Shown here: piece by piece, positions 29,803 through 41,556 of the stretch
Layout: the number at the start of each line of letters is the position of its first letter
How positions within the stretch are numbered: the stretch's first letter is position 1
Assembly: GCF_013315265.1 (NCBI RefSeq)
Contig: NZ_JABUFE010000009.1
Location: 1-64,000, forward strand
Direction of reading: 5' to 3'
From: Parasulfitobacter algicola
Lineage (GTDB): Bacteria; Pseudomonadota; Alphaproteobacteria; Rhodobacterales; Rhodobacteraceae
DNA length: 64,000 nt
The notes under the pieces: generated by a model
Told to the model about the DNA's origin: nothing
Seen by the model: the letters and a program-made list of their open reading frames with translations, nothing else
The model's database searches: none
Program-made: the position numbers and the translations under genes

Positions 29803-30851
29803 TGTTTTTCGCCTCTGACAACGCAGGCCCAGTGCATCCCAAGGTCATGGAATCATTGGTAAAAGCGAATGCAGATTATGCGATGCCCTATGGCAGCGAT
29901 CCAATTATGGGAACCGTTCGCGAACAAGTACGCGAGGTATTTGAGGCACCGGAAGCGGCCGTTTATCTGGTGGCAACCGGAACTGCTGCGAACTCTATCA
30001 TACTGGCAACACAGGCCAATCCCTGGGAAACGATCTTCTGTTCGCGCATTGCGCATATTCATGAAGATGAATGCGGATGTCCTGAGTTTTTCACGGGCGG
30101 TGCCAAATTGACCTTGGTTGATGCGCCTGATGGAAAAATGGACCCAGATGCCTTGAAAGTAGCAATTGAAGGCGAAGAAACACGCGGTGTCCACGGCCCT
30201 CAACGTGGCCCTGTGTCGATTACACAAGCCACAGAAAAGGGCACAGTCTATTCGCTTAGTGAACTGAAAACGCTAATTAATATTGCAAAATCCTATGGTC
30301 AGAAAACCCATATGGATGGTGCCAGATTCACCAATGCACTGGTCTCGCTTGGCTGTTCGGCGGCTGAGATGACTTGGGGGGTGGGGATTGATGCGGTTAG
30401 TTTTGGGGGGACGAAAAACGGATTGATGGGGGTTGAGGCGGTTGTTCTGTTTGATCCAGATCAGGCATGGGAGTTTGAGCTACGGCGCAAACGGGCGGCG
30501 CATCTGTTTTCCAAGCACCGCTTTTTATCGGCGCAAATGCAGGCCTATCTGACAGATGATCTGTGGCTTGAGCTGGCCACAAAAGCCAATACAGCCTGCG
30601 CCAGATTGACCCGCGGGTTAAAGCAAACCCCTGATACTAAAATACTTTTTGAACCCGGCGCGAATATGATCTTTGCTGAATGGCCGCGCGCGGGACACCA
30701 AAGACTGCATGATGCAGGCGCGCAATATTATATCTATTCAGGCGCGTTGGAAGGCGATGACCCGGACGAGCCATTGATGGCAAGACTGGTCTGTGACTGG
30801 TCCGCGACAGATGAAAATATCGATAGATTTATTGATCTGGTCAAAGGTTAA
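29802..30851 (+). CDS. low-specificity threonine aldolase / beta-eliminating lyase
   Basis: A 349-residue PLP-dependent fold I enzyme resembling LtaE, which cleaves threonine to glycine and acetaldehyde. The N-terminal FASDNAGPVHPKVMESL and the cofactor lysine in SFGGTKNGLMG (about residue 205) are visible, with the HMDGARFTNAL block before it. The ATG overlaps the YcgN stop (TGATG). The stretch near 30370-30440 is unusually G-rich. A related beta-eliminating lyase activity cannot be excluded. Confidence 0.88.
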   Translation: MFFASDNAGPVHPKVMESLVKANADYAMPYGSDPIMGTVREQVREVFEAPEAAVYLVATGTAANSIILATQANPWETIFCSRIAHIHEDECGCPEFFTGGAKLTLVDAPDGKMDPDALKVAIEGEETRGVHGPQRGPVSITQATEKGTVYSLSELKTLINIAKSYGQKTHMDGARFTNALVSLGCSAAEMTWGVGIDAVSFGGTKNGLMGVEAVVLFDPDQAWEFELRRKRAAHLFSKHRFLSAQMQAYLTDDLWLELATKANTACARLTRGLKQTPDTKILFEPGANMIFAEWPRAGHQRLHDAGAQYYIYSGALEGDDPDEPLMARLVCDWSATDENIDRFIDLVKG

Positions 30852-30896
30852 CCCGATGAACGTTGCGCAGGATCATCCGCGCGCGCACCACCGTCA
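30852..30896. other. spacer after the aldolase gene
   Basis: A short GC-rich link between the stop codon and the repeat. No gene is seen in it. Confidence 0.4.
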
Positions 30897-30960
30897 CGCA
30901 GTTTTGTATATTTTGTACAAGGGTTTTGTACCAAAAGTTTTGTACAAAACTGCGATTCTG
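30897..30960 (+). repeat. dispersed palindromic intergenic repeat, copy 2
   Basis: A near-palindrome whose arms CGCAGTTTTGTA and TACAAAACTGCG (30897-30908 and 30943-30954) are exact complements. Between them are more TTTTGTAC units. In reverse complement it matches 1655-1714 at 50 of 54 core positions. It starts 45 bases after the aldolase stop codon, in the same sense relative to that gene as copy 1 to tgt. Confidence 0.8.
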
Positions 30961-31240
30961 GCACCTCACGTCGGTTTTCAGCGCTGTCAATAAGGCCGCT
31001 GGCGAAAGGGTTCGGTAGGATTTTCCGATCTGTTAAGGTTTGCCCGAAATGCGCCCTTTTGAGAGATTGACCCCAGTCGATCCGGGATATTTAAGGGATG
31101 AAGAAATGCCCGCTTCGTCCATTTATGATGATCTGCAATGCAACGATCTGTGACCACAAACCGATCGTGCAGCTATGTCTGGTAACCCTGTTAAATAGAA
31201 TTCCGCTGCCAGCGTGATACGCGTTGGGGTGAAACTCTTT
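30961..31240. other. non-coding stretch
   Basis: Between the repeat and the SUMF1-type gene (which ends at 31241). No frame here has protein-like content. It may hold the end of the minus-strand transcript; I see no clear terminator. Confidence 0.35.
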
Positions 31241-32179
31241 TCAATCCAAGCGATAACCCTGCGGGACGTACACATCAAAGATTTCAGGCACCGCATCTGG
31301 CGCGACAAGAACTTCGCGACCAAAACCCGATACGCCGGGCGGTTCAACCGCATCAGCGACACAGCGCGCGGTAGCAGATCCGTCGAAAATGAAATCCTGC
31401 CCTTCCTCAAACAAAGGCGCTATCGTCGGGAAAAACTCGATAGCACGTCGCAACGTGGGTTCTTTGATAAACCTACCTGGAATCGCGACAAAGAAACCAG
31501 TCTCAGAGAAAGGTGAACCTTTGGTTATTTGAGTATTTGAAGGATCACTTTCGCCCCGATCGCTTACCCATTGGTTCAGTACGCCGTGTAGATCATATAG
31601 CCCAATCGGATTTGGAGGGCGCGTACCTGGAATGGGGCGGACAAAACTAGACACACCCTCGTCTCTCTTCCAGATATTTCTTGGTGGTTCCCAATGGCCA
31701 TTATCAGTACCGTATGGAGGCTTGAGCACGCGCGACCGTGCCGCATATTCCCACTCACTTTCCAGCGGCAGGCGCATCGTAAGACCCGTCAAGTCGCCAA
31801 GCCACTTACAATAATCTTCGGCTTCATGAAAAGGCATAGAAGCTACAACTTCCGGCGGTGTTTCGTCGAGAAGCGGTGGCAGCCCGGTTTCATGACGAAA
31901 TGTTACATATTCAGCAAAAGTTGGCAGATGGCTCTGAATATAGAAACTGTCGAGTGTTACCTCTGGCAAAGACTTACGTCCAATGACCCCCATCTCGCGT
32001 ATTTCAATTTCACCATTTTGAAGACGCAGTTTGACATCGTAATTTCCGGGGCGAAACGTACCGCCTGCGATATAGACCAGGTTTGAGCGGGTGCGCTGCT
32101 TTAACTCCTCAAGGTTAACCATTTTGTTGTCCTGACAACCTGACAACGCAACTAATCCCAAAAGTGCTAATAATCTCAT
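31241..32179 (-). CDS. SUMF1/formylglycine-enzyme-fold lipoprotein
   Basis: A 312-residue lipoprotein (signal LLALLGLVALSGC, lipobox cysteine about residue 15) with a SUMF1/EgtB/PvdO fold domain. It opens with NLVYIAGGTFRPGNYD and shows the family's WCNEAE-like MPFHEAEDYCKWL, then MRLPLESEWEYAAR, NPIGLYDLHGVLNQWV, and a closing ATARCVAD. The two catalytic cysteines of true formylglycine enzymes are not evident, so it is likely a binding or structural member. Similar lipoproteins are found near type VI secretion genes in other bacteria (recalled); none are seen here. Confidence 0.8.
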   Translation of the reverse strand: MRLLALLGLVALSGCQDNKMVNLEELKQRTRSNLVYIAGGTFRPGNYDVKLRLQNGEIEIREMGVIGRKSLPEVTLDSFYIQSHLPTFAEYVTFRHETGLPPLLDETPPEVVASMPFHEAEDYCKWLGDLTGLTMRLPLESEWEYAARSRVLKPPYGTDNGHWEPPRNIWKRDEGVSSFVRPIPGTRPPNPIGLYDLHGVLNQWVSDRGESDPSNTQITKGSPFSETGFFVAIPGRFIKEPTLRRAIEFFPTIAPLFEEGQDFIFDGSATARCVADAVEPPGVSGFGREVLVAPDAVPEIFDVYVPQGYRLD

Positions 32180-32437
32180 ATAAAACCCTTTATGCGTTCG
32201 GTGCGGCAAGGCTTATTGGGCCTAGATGCGCGCACTCCTAAATATCTGCCTGCCTAGCACGACATTACGCGCGGACAAAGACTTGGCTGTGTGGGACATT
32301 CAAAAAAATAGACATTGGCGTTAAACGGTTGAAGGAAAGCATTATTCAGAAATCTATCAATGTTGGAGTTTATAATCGGCTCATTGGCAAAGAAAATCTT
32401 TGTATAGGATCGCCCCGGGGCTGGTCTTGGACGGCAT

Positions 32438-33232
32438 TCACGTCGCAAGAATTTCAGCAATTTGGGTTGGATGTGTGATCGGAACCATGTGGCCTGCACC
32501 GTCGATCGTCGTTCGGGTCGGGTTTTGCATGCGGGCGGACAGGGCGTTCAGGATGGCGGGCATGATGGGGCCGGACAGGGCGCCGTCAATGAGATCAATG
32601 GGCATTGTCAAAGCCTCGATCAGGCCGCTGGTCAGCAGGTTTGCATTGTCATCACGGATAGCCTTGCCCTGAGCCGGGATCAGGTGGATGCGGTCAGTGA
32701 TATATGTGCGTTGCGCGTCTGGCAGGGCAGCCCAGGGGGTGCCACCGCCCCACATGGACATGAACAGCCGTGCCGCTGTTGCGCGATCACCTGCTTGCAT
32801 AGCTGCGGCAAAGGGCGCGAAATCACGTTCGTTCCGGGCATAGGCCGGATCACCAGCAGCACGGGCGGCGGCGAAAAAAACTGGCTCAATCAAGCTAAGG
32901 CGGTTGACCAGATTGGGGCGTTCACAAGCCAGACGCAGGGCGACCGTGCCACCAAAGGAATGGCCGATCAGGTGGACCGGACCATCGTCGCAAAAGGTTT
33001 CCGCGATCCGGGTCGTCAGTTGCTGGTAATCGCCCTGCCCGTCCCAATCGGCAGATCGGCCATGACCCGGCATGTCAAAGGCTGTGATCGTGTGCGTTTT
33101 GGACAGGCTCTTGGCAACACCTGCCCAGACGCCCTGATGGGCCAGCGCACAATGAATCAGGACCGCGTTGATCGGTCCTTGGCCATGTTGTGTCCAATAG
33201 GTCTGATGGCCCGCGCGTGTGTCTTTGGGCAC
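32438..33232 (-). CDS. alpha/beta hydrolase
   Basis: A 264-residue alpha/beta hydrolase fold protein. The nucleophile elbow is GHSFGGTVAL, an oxyanion region is IHCALAHQGVW, and the catalytic histidine lies in DGAGHMVP near the C-terminus. The start is GTG at 33232, directly abutting the stop of the isomerase gene, so translation is coupled. The substrate is unknown; pairing with a chromene carboxylate isomerase hints at an aromatic-compound or thioester role. Confidence 0.85.
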   Translation of the reverse strand: MPKDTRAGHQTYWTQHGQGPINAVLIHCALAHQGVWAGVAKSLSKTHTITAFDMPGHGRSADWDGQGDYQQLTTRIAETFCDDGPVHLIGHSFGGTVALRLACERPNLVNRLSLIEPVFFAAARAAGDPAYARNERDFAPFAAAMQAGDRATAARLFMSMWGGGTPWAALPDAQRTYITDRIHLIPAQGKAIRDDNANLLTSGLIEALTMPIDLIDGALSGPIMPAILNALSARMQNPTRTTIDGAGHMVPITHPTQIAEILAT

Positions 33233-33832
33233 TTACAGGCGGCCCGACAGATAGGCATCCAGATCATCCAGACGGTCCTGCCCCCAAAAGCGCTGATCGG
33301 TGTCAGTGATATAAAACGGCGCGCCGAATGCACCGCGATTGACCGCCTCTTCTAGGTTTGAAGCATAGGTATCGGCCCCTTGCAACAAGCCGCTGTCAGC
33401 CAGTGACGGATCAAAGCCCGCAGCAGACAGGCAATCGCGGATCACATCGTCTTGGGCGATATCCTTTTCACCGGCCCAACACGCAGCAGTCAGGCCATGG
33501 ATCAGTTTGCCCATATCACCACCGCCCGCGTTTTGCGCCGCAATGATGGCATAGGACGACGGCGCAGGATTTGTGGGCCAAAACGCAGGTTTCAGATTGA
33601 TCGGCAGACCGGCCAGCTTGGCGCGACGGGCCATATCCTGCAGTCGATATTCCTGACGGTTGGGGTGCCGGTCTTTGGGTGGGGTTCCCCCTGTGCGGGA
33701 AAAAAGCCCCATGATATCAACCGGCTTATATGTCACCGTCGCCCCATGTTTGGCGGCAATCTCCTCTAATCTGGTGCCGGTCATGTAGGTGAAGGGTGAT
33801 ATAGTTGCAAAAAAGTAGTCGATATGGGCCAT
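33233..33832 (-). CDS. 2-hydroxychromene-2-carboxylate isomerase-like protein
   Basis: A 199-residue DsbA-fold, glutathione-dependent isomerase of the HCCA isomerase/kappa GST family. The N-terminal [12 protein letters not shown] carries the conserved serine, [11 protein letters not shown] follows, and the C-terminal GAFGAPFYI with [14 protein letters not shown] is typical. In naphthalene breakdown the reaction isomerises 2-hydroxychromene-2-carboxylate; here no other aromatic pathway genes are nearby, so the true substrate is open. It is divergent from prs. Confidence 0.87.
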   Translation of the reverse strand: MAHIDYFFATISPFTYMTGTRLEEIAAKHGATVTYKPVDIMGLFSRTGGTPPKDRHPNRQEYRLQDMARRAKLAGLPINLKPAFWPTNPAPSSYAIIAAQNAGGGDMGKLIHGLTAACWAGEKDIAQDDVIRDCLSAAGFDPSLADSGLLQGADTYASNLEEAVNRGAFGAPFYITDTDQRFWGQDRLDDLDAYLSGRL

Positions 33833-33937
33833 TTGTGTTCCCCCGGGATGGCTAATTCTTTGCGTGACCCTAGACGCATGCTAAGCGATGTCAACGTCGC
33901 GAATCCGCTGCAATCGGAAAACCCTGGGGACCCTTAC

Positions 33938-34948
33938 ATGCCAACTGTTTTTGAGCCGAAATTGATTTCTGGCAACGCCAATCTGCCACTTGCCAAAGCT
34001 GTCGCACGGCGCATGTCAATGCACCGGGGGGTCAATGTCGGATTGGTCGAAGCGCGGGTCGAACGATTTAACGATGGCGAGATTTTCGTTGAGGTGTTCG
34101 AGAATGTGCGCGGCGAGGATATGTTTATCATCCAGCCCACGTCGAACCCCGCCAATGATAACCTTATGGAATTGCTAATTATTTCCGATGCCCTGCGGCG
34201 GTCTTCAGCATCACGGATTACGGCCGTTATCCCTTATTTCGGGTATGCGCGGCAGGATCGTCGCACCAAAGCACGCACACCGATTTCAGCAAAACTGGTG
34301 GCAAATATGCTGATCGAGGCAGGGATTGAACGAATTCTGACGATGGATCTGCATGCCGCGCAAATTCAGGGTTTTTTCGATATTCCCGTGGACAACCTTT
34401 ATGCATCACCAATCTTTGCACTGGATATCCAGGCGCAATTTTCGGACCTGAGTAAGGTCACGGTCGTATCACCAGATGTGGGCGGCGTGGCGCGGGCCCG
34501 CGAGTTGGCGCAGCGTATCGGCTGCGGTTTGGCGATTGTGGACAAGCGGCGCAACAAACCCGGCGAGATTGCTGAAATGACTGTGATCGGGGATGTCGAA
34601 GGGCAGACCTGCATTATCGTGGATGACATCTGCGACACAGCTGGCACACTTTGCAAAGCCGCCGAAGTGCTGTCAGAGGCGGGTGCGACCGAGGTTCACA
34701 GCTATATCACACATGGCGTTTTGTCCGGCCCGGCGGTTGAGCGGATCACAAATTCTGTGATGAAAAGTTTGGTGATCACAGATTCGATCCAAGCCACCGA
34801 TCCTGTCAAAGCCGCGCCCAATATCCGCATCCTGCCCACTGCCCCGATGTTCGCGCAGGCGATCCTGAATATCTGGAACGGTACATCGGTCAGTTCGTTG
34901 TTTGAAACCGAAACATTGATGCCGATTTATGAAGGATTTTACGGGTAA
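33938..34948 (+). CDS. prs: ribose-phosphate pyrophosphokinase
   Basis: It makes PRPP from ribose 5-phosphate and ATP for nucleotide, histidine and NAD synthesis. From the ATG at 33938 (GGGGA upstream) it is 336 residues, the family length. Visible are [11 protein letters not shown], the [14 protein letters not shown] loop, the metal-binding [11 protein letters not shown] and the PRPP loop [12 protein letters not shown]. An in-frame start up to 38 codons upstream would overlap the divergent isomerase promoter and is unlikely. Confidence 0.95.
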   Translation: MPTVFEPKLISGNANLPLAKAVARRMSMHRGVNVGLVEARVERFNDGEIFVEVFENVRGEDMFIIQPTSNPANDNLMELLIISDALRRSSASRITAVIPYFGYARQDRRTKARTPISAKLVANMLIEAGIERILTMDLHAAQIQGFFDIPVDNLYASPIFALDIQAQFSDLSKVTVVSPDVGGVARARELAQRIGCGLAIVDKRRNKPGEIAEMTVIGDVEGQTCIIVDDICDTAGTLCKAAEVLSEAGATEVHSYITHGVLSGPAVERITNSVMKSLVITDSIQATDPVKAAPNIRILPTAPMFAQAILNIWNGTSVSSLFETETLMPIYEGFYG

Positions 34949-34951
34949 GCC

Positions 34952-36141
34952 CTAAGCTGGCTGCTGTGCAAGGCCTTGCCGCTTTGCCGTGCCACGTTGC
35001 CATAACATAAATGCCAACAGGATAGGCGTGATCTGGATGAATGTGTAGGCCAGAAGCACCGGTGAAAGAAGCGGTAATATCCAGCAAAACATCCAGATTG
35101 CATCTGCATAAGGTTTCCGGATCAAAAACAACTGTTCAGCCTGCCTGTACCATAAAGCCAGAACAATCTGGAAAATCACCAGATCATATAGAAAGCTGTA
35201 CGGCAGGATCAGAAAAGTGCTGAGCACAAACCAGGTCAGATAGTCGCGTACGTCCCAGTCTTTTCCGGGCCAGGCGCGAATCGCCAGATAAGTCGCGATC
35301 AGCGCAACAACGGCATGCAGCATGTAAGCACCCTGCGTGCCCAAGTTCAGAACGCGGCCCTGCATAAAAGCGGTTGGCACCAACATCAGCATCAGACCCC
35401 GCCAGTCTTCTAATACAAATCGCTGCTGATATGTAGTGAATGTGAAAAAACCCTTCCATGGGTCCAAGCCCCAGACGGTAATCGTTGCGGCGATCAAAAT
35501 GCCAAAAGCAATGGCACCATAAAGAATGACATTCCACTGTTTTCTAACTAGAACCATTGGAATCGCAATCAGACCCAAGTGTGGTTTCATCGTCAGTACA
35601 GCCCAGCTTATACCCGACAAGGCTGGTTTTCGGACCGCAAAGGTGACGGCGAAACTTATGAAAGCTGCTGTCACAAAGGCGTTTTGTCCTGCCAAAATGT
35701 TCAGCATACCCGCAGGGGACATGGCGACCAGAAAAACCCATACCCAGCTTAGCTTTAATGATCTTATGGCCAACGCGATCAGTGAAATGCCAAGTGCATG
35801 CCACAAAAACAAGGAAATATGGTAAATACTTCGGCTAACCAGAACAGAGTCGGCGGATATGACCAGCCGTGAATAGTATAGTCCGAGCCATATTTAGCCC
35901 ATAGAACTTCCATATAAGCTTGCTGTGAGAAAAGCATATGCTGCTTGTTTTCAGCTAGCAATTCGCCCGCAGTATACAAGTTTATAAAATCGCGCCCAAC
36001 CATCATGCCGCCCGGTTCACGGCCACTTATTGAAACATAAAAATAAGCCGCAAGAAGCATTAACACGATGACAGCGATGCTGATTGCAAATCTGATGTTT
36101 GGTACAGTGCCTGTCGCAGGCGCGGGGATTTTTTCAGACAT
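34952..36141 (-). pseudogene. frameshifted GT87/DUF2029-type membrane protein
   Basis: Two abutting reading frames together resemble one multi-pass membrane mannosyltransferase-like protein of the DUF2029/GT87 kind. The first part (36141 to about 35790) has one membrane span and the periplasmic segment GRDFINLYTAG, then WSYPPTLFWLAEVF. The second (about 35815 to 34952) resumes FLWHALGISLIALAIRS with about seven further spans and no credible start of its own. Frames join within a TTGTTTTTGTGG stretch; one extra base there would restore a single protein of roughly 395 residues. Sequencing error or a real mutation are both possible. It converges on prs, three bases apart. Confidence 0.75.
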
Positions 36142-36162
36142 GTAAGCGTGGACCAAACGGAA

Positions 36163-36212
36163 GAAGTGGAATTCATCTGATTAGAGCAGGTAAATCAAAC
36201 CCGTTCCACTTC
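36163..36212. repeat. 9-bp inverted repeat upstream of the GT87-like gene
   Basis: GAAGTGGAA (36163-36171) is complementary to 36204-36212 with a 32-base spacer. It sits between atpC and the GT87-like gene. It may be a transcript end for atpC or chance. Confidence 0.35.
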
Positions 36213-36219
36213 ATTTGTG

Positions 36220-36627
36220 TTATGTCGTCGAAATCCCGATTTCGTCGCCAATTGCAACCATGTCGGCCAGCAGTTTTGTTGCCGCGTCAACAGTATCGGG
36301 GTTGGCGTTTTCCTGGGCTTTGCGGGCCTCGGAAATCAGGTTGTTCATGTCATCTTGTGTCACGTCATCACGGGGGATGGCGCGTTCGGCCAGCACGGAT
36401 GTGCCTTCGGTCGAAATTTCAGCAAAACCGCCAGTGACGACATACTCTGATGTACCGTCGGGGCCGCTGATTTTCAAAAGGCCCGGACGCAGGGATGTGA
36501 TTGTGGGCGCGTGATCCGGCATGGCGGTCATATCGCCGTCTGCCGCGGGGATCTGAACCTCGGACACCCGAAGCGAAGCAAGGCTTCGTTCCGGGCTGAC
36601 CAGATCAAATTGCATTGTATCTGCCAT
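36220..36627 (-). CDS. atpC: F1F0 ATP synthase subunit epsilon
   Basis: The F1 epsilon subunit (135 residues) couples rotation of the central stalk and can inhibit ATP hydrolysis. It has the N-terminal beta sandwich ([31 protein letters not shown]). The C-terminal helical part is present. It is the last gene of the atp operon, three bases after atpD. Confidence 0.94.
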   Translation of the reverse strand: MADTMQFDLVSPERSLASLRVSEVQIPAADGDMTAMPDHAPTITSLRPGLLKISGPDGTSEYVVTGGFAEISTEGTSVLAERAIPRDDVTQDDMNNLISEARKAQENANPDTVDAATKLLADMVAIGDEIGISTT

Positions 36628-36630
36628 GAC

Positions 36631-38070
<1,440 letters not shown>

Positions 38071-38565
38071 CTAGCTGTTTAGGCCCGACAACACGTCGTC
38101 GGGCAGTTTTATACGGACAAGCTGCCATTGCAGCCCTTGTCGTTCAAAATAAAGATCGGCGGCGGTATCGCCACCCGTTTCGGTTTCAGACAGAGTGACC
38201 TTGAATTCATTCACCGCAGTGAAAAACGCCCAACTGATATGGGCCCACGGGTCCTGTACATCAGATTGACGAATGATATCGGCGGCGTTGGCAGGGGTTA
38301 CAAAGCTGTCAACCATACCATCAACCATTGCGCCACCGAGGGTATTGGCCATCGCACCCGCCAATGGATCAGACCCGGCTTGGGCCATCATAGATGCTTT
38401 GATATCATCGCCCATCGCGCCGCGCACACGATCCCAATCAACCTTGTTCTCCAAGACCTTGGGATCACCTGCTTCAATACCTTGGGACATCGTATAGACG
38501 TTCCAATACGGCAAAGCCGCATAGGCGCATACACCCAAGAAAGCTATGAACAGGATCTTTTTCAT
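38071..38565 (-). CDS. DUF2939 family protein inside the atp operon
   Basis: A 164-residue protein with an N-terminal membrane/signal segment (ILFIAFLGVCAYAALPYWNVY) and a soluble domain of the DUF2939 type. Recognisable blocks are QGIEAGDPKVLENKVDWDRVR and the C-terminal LYFERQGLQWQLVRIKLP. DUF2939 is of unknown function. Its ATG directly follows the atpG stop (TAGATG), with GAGG inside the end of atpG, so it is coupled to atpG. Its position between atpG and atpD is not part of the usual operon order. Confidence 0.8.
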   Translation of the reverse strand: MKKILFIAFLGVCAYAALPYWNVYTMSQGIEAGDPKVLENKVDWDRVRGAMGDDIKASMMAQAGSDPLAGAMANTLGGAMVDGMVDSFVTPANAADIIRQSDVQDPWAHISWAFFTAVNEFKVTLSETETGGDTAADLYFERQGLQWQLVRIKLPDDVLSGLNS

Positions 38566-39438
38566 CTAAAGCGCCTCGGCCCCTGAGATGATTTCGATCA
38601 GTTCGTTGGTGATCACAGCCTGACGTGAACGGTTGTACTGGATTGTCAGTTTGTCGATCATCTCGCCCGCGTTCCGTGTCGCGTTGTCCATTGCAGACAT
38701 CCGCGCGCCCTGTTCCGAGGCGGCGTTTTCCAGCAAAGCTGCAAAGATTTGCGTGGCAACACCGCGCGGCAGCAGATCGGCCAGAATGGCTTCTTCGCTG
38801 GGTTCGTAATCATACAGCTGGCTGACGCCTTCGGCATCTTCGTCAAAGACGGCCGGGATGATCTGCTGTGCCGTGGGCACCTGACTGATCACCGATTGAA
38901 AGCGGTTGAAGATGATTGTCGCGACATCAAATTCTTCGGCATCAAAACGGGCCAGCACATCTTTGGCAATGCCCTGTGCATCTGCATATCCGATGCGTTT
39001 GACGTCAGATAGATCAACGTGGCCGATGAAATGGCTGGACAGATCACGCTTTAACGCTTCGCGGCCTTTTTTACCAACTGTCAGAATTTTAACAGTTTTT
39101 CCAGCAGCCAGCAGCTTTTGGGCCTGCAAACGTGCCAGACGCGCGATGGTCGAATTGAAGCCACCGCACAGACCGCGTTCTGCAGTCATAACGACCAGCA
39201 GATGCACATCATCACTGCCTGTTCCGCTAAGAAGTTTCGGCGCTGTGTCCGACCCACCCACAGATTGAGCAAGCCCTGACAAAACGGCATTGAACCGTTC
39301 TGTGTAAGGGCGTGATTGTTCGGCTGCATCTTGGGCGCGGCGCAGTTTTGCAGCCGCAACCATTTGCATAGCCTTGGTGATCTTGCGCGTGCTTTTGACG
39401 CTTTCGATCCTGTTTTTCAGGTCCTTAAGACTTGGCAT
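38566..39438 (-). CDS. atpG: F1F0 ATP synthase subunit gamma
   Basis: The central rotor stalk of F1, 290 residues. The N-terminal helix [18 protein letters not shown], the [10 protein letters not shown] block and the C-terminal [19 protein letters not shown] are typical. It begins 12 bases after atpA and its stop adjoins the DUF2939 start. Confidence 0.96.
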   Translation of the reverse strand: MPSLKDLKNRIESVKSTRKITKAMQMVAAAKLRRAQDAAEQSRPYTERFNAVLSGLAQSVGGSDTAPKLLSGTGSDDVHLLVVMTAERGLCGGFNSTIARLARLQAQKLLAAGKTVKILTVGKKGREALKRDLSSHFIGHVDLSDVKRIGYADAQGIAKDVLARFDAEEFDVATIIFNRFQSVISQVPTAQQIIPAVFDEDAEGVSQLYDYEPSEEAILADLLPRGVATQIFAALLENAASEQGARMSAMDNATRNAGEMIDKLTIQYNRSRQAVITNELIEIISGAEAL

Positions 39439-39450
39439 GGTCCCGACCCC

Positions 39451-40989
39451 TTATGCGAAATCAGCGGCGAATTCATCGATGGCTGATTTGATCTTGTCGG
39501 CGGCATCACCTTTGACCTTGGGATCTTCGTTTGTGATCCAGTCCAGCAAATCCTGATGCTTGCCACGCAAATGCGACAGCAGACCGGATTCAAAGCGACC
39601 CACGTCTTTGACGTCGATCTTATCAAGATAGCCATTTGTACCCGCGTAAATAACGCAAACAATCTCGGCGTTAGTGAGAGGAGAATACTGGGGTTGCTTC
39701 ATCAGTTCGGTCAGGCGGGCACCGCGGTTCAGCAAACGCTGAGTCGCCGCATCCAGATCAGACCCGAACTGGGCAAAGGCTGCCATTTCGCGATATTGTG
39801 CCAGTTCCAGCTTGACCGGACCTGCGACGGATTTCATCGCGTTGGTTTGCGCGGCAGATCCCACACGGGATACCGACAGACCGGTGTTCACCGCCGGACG
39901 GACACCTTGATAGAACAGTTCTGTTTCAAGGAATATCTGACCATCGGTGATCGAAATCACGTTGGTCGGAATAAAGGCCGACACGTCACCGCCCTGGGTT
40001 TCGATGATCGGCAACGCTGTCAGCGATCCCGCACCATGGTCTTCGTTCATCTTCGCCGAACGTTCCAGCAGGCGGGAATGAAGATAAAAAACGTCGCCCG
40101 GATATGCTTCACGTCCAGGCGGACGGCGCAGCAGCAGGGACATCTGGCGATAGGACACGGCTTGTTTTGACAGATCATCATAAACGATCAGCGCGTGCTT
40201 GCCATTGTCGCGGAAATATTCAGCCATCGCAGTCGCGGCGTAAGGCGCCAAAAACTGCATCGGGGCCGGTTCAGAGGCGGTTGCGGCCACGATGATCGAA
40301 TACTCAATCGCGCCGGTTTCTTCCAGCTTTTTCACCAGCTGGGCCACAGTCGACCGCTTTTGACCGACGGCAACATATACGCAATACAGCTTCTTGCTTT
40401 CGTCATCACCGGCAGCATCGTTATAGGATTTCTGGTTCAGAATCGTATCAAGCGCCACAGCGGTTTTGCCGGTCTGACGGTCGCCAATGATCAATTCGCG
40501 CTGACCGCGGCCAATCGGGATCATCGCGTCAACAGACTTAAGACCCGTTGCCATAGGTTCATGCACCGATTTGCGCGGGATGATACCGGGGGCTTTTACG
40601 TCAGCCACGCTGCGCTTTTTCGTTTTGATCGGGCCTTTGCCGTCCAGTGGATTGCCTAGCGCGTCGACAACACGACCCAGCAGTTCTGGACCAATTGGAA
40701 CGTCCACGATGGATTTGGTGCGCTTGACGACGTCACCTTCTTTGATGTCGCGGTCAGAGCCAAAGATAACGACGCCCACATTGTCGCTTTCCAAGTTCAA
40801 GGCCATCCCCATAATCTTACCGGGGAATTCGACCATCTCACCGGCCTGCACATTATCAAGGCCGTGCACACGGGCAATCCCGTCGCCCACGCTTAGCACG
40901 CGGCCAACTTCGGCCACTTCGGCTTCTTGTCCGAAGTTTTTAATCTGGTCCTTCAGGATCGCAGAGATTTCGGCAGCTTGGATACCCAT
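39451..40989 (-). CDS. atpA: F1F0 ATP synthase subunit alpha
   Basis: The non-catalytic nucleotide-binding F1 subunit, 512 residues, normal length. Walker A is [12 protein letters not shown], the N-terminal [15 protein letters not shown] and the C-terminal signature [17 protein letters not shown] with [16 protein letters not shown] are present. It starts right after atpH (one-base spacing). Confidence 0.97.
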   Translation of the reverse strand: MGIQAAEISAILKDQIKNFGQEAEVAEVGRVLSVGDGIARVHGLDNVQAGEMVEFPGKIMGMALNLESDNVGVVIFGSDRDIKEGDVVKRTKSIVDVPIGPELLGRVVDALGNPLDGKGPIKTKKRSVADVKAPGIIPRKSVHEPMATGLKSVDAMIPIGRGQRELIIGDRQTGKTAVALDTILNQKSYNDAAGDDESKKLYCVYVAVGQKRSTVAQLVKKLEETGAIEYSIIVAATASEPAPMQFLAPYAATAMAEYFRDNGKHALIVYDDLSKQAVSYRQMSLLLRRPPGREAYPGDVFYLHSRLLERSAKMNEDHGAGSLTALPIIETQGGDVSAFIPTNVISITDGQIFLETELFYQGVRPAVNTGLSVSRVGSAAQTNAMKSVAGPVKLELAQYREMAAFAQFGSDLDAATQRLLNRGARLTELMKQPQYSPLTNAEIVCVIYAGTNGYLDKIDVKDVGRFESGLLSHLRGKHQDLLDWITNEDPKVKGDAADKIKSAIDEFAADFA

Positions 40990-41556
40990 TTATCCGACCT
41001 CTTTCATAGTGTTCTGGAGTGCGCTGAGCTTCGATTTGATTGACGTATCAATCATTTTCGAGCCCACTTTAACAATCAGGCCGCCGATCAGACTTTCATC
41101 GACCGCCGCTTTGATATTGATATTTTTACCGACATTGGCCTTTAGAACCTTGGCCAGTTTGTCAGACTGTGTTTTTGTCAGAGCCTTGGCGGATGTGACT
41201 TCGGCGGTCACTTCACCTTTGTCTTCGGCAATCAGATCGCGGATCTGATCCAGAAGATGCGGCAGAACGAACAGACGCCGCTTAGACGCCATCAGGCCCA
41301 GCGTGTTCGTCATGATACCAGGCAAAGACATTTTCTTGGCGATTGCGGCAACAGCGGTTGCCTGATCTTCGCGCGAATAGATCGGCGAATGGATCAGATT
41401 GCGAAAATCATCACTGTCAGACAATGCTGTCGTCAAGGCATCTGTATCAGCTTCCAAAGCTTTCAGACCCTTATCGGCTTTCGCCAGTTCAAAAACGGCT
41501 GTGGCATAGCGACTTGCTATGCCAGTTGAAATCGAAGCTGGTTCGGACACGTCCAC
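40990..41556 (-). CDS. atpH: F1F0 ATP synthase subunit delta
   Basis: The F1 delta subunit (188 residues) joins the peripheral stalk to the F1 head. The helical N-terminal domain (ASRYATAVFELAKADKGL), then KKMSLPGIMTNTLGLMASKRR, and the C-terminal GGLIVKVGSKMIDTSIKSKL are family traits. It heads the F1 operon; the F0 genes are not in the window, as is usual in alphaproteobacteria. Confidence 0.95.
   Translation of the reverse strand: MDVSEPASISTGIASRYATAVFELAKADKGLKALEADTDALTTALSDSDDFRNLIHSPIYSREDQATAVAAIAKKMSLPGIMTNTLGLMASKRRLFVLPHLLDQIRDLIAEDKGEVTAEVTSAKALTKTQSDKLAKVLKANVGKNINIKAAVDESLIGGLIVKVGSKMIDTSIKSKLSALQNTMKEVG

Noticed and set aside
30793-30993. Frame crossing the aldolase end and the palindromic repeat
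   Set aside because: It reads through the repeat, and there is no start context.
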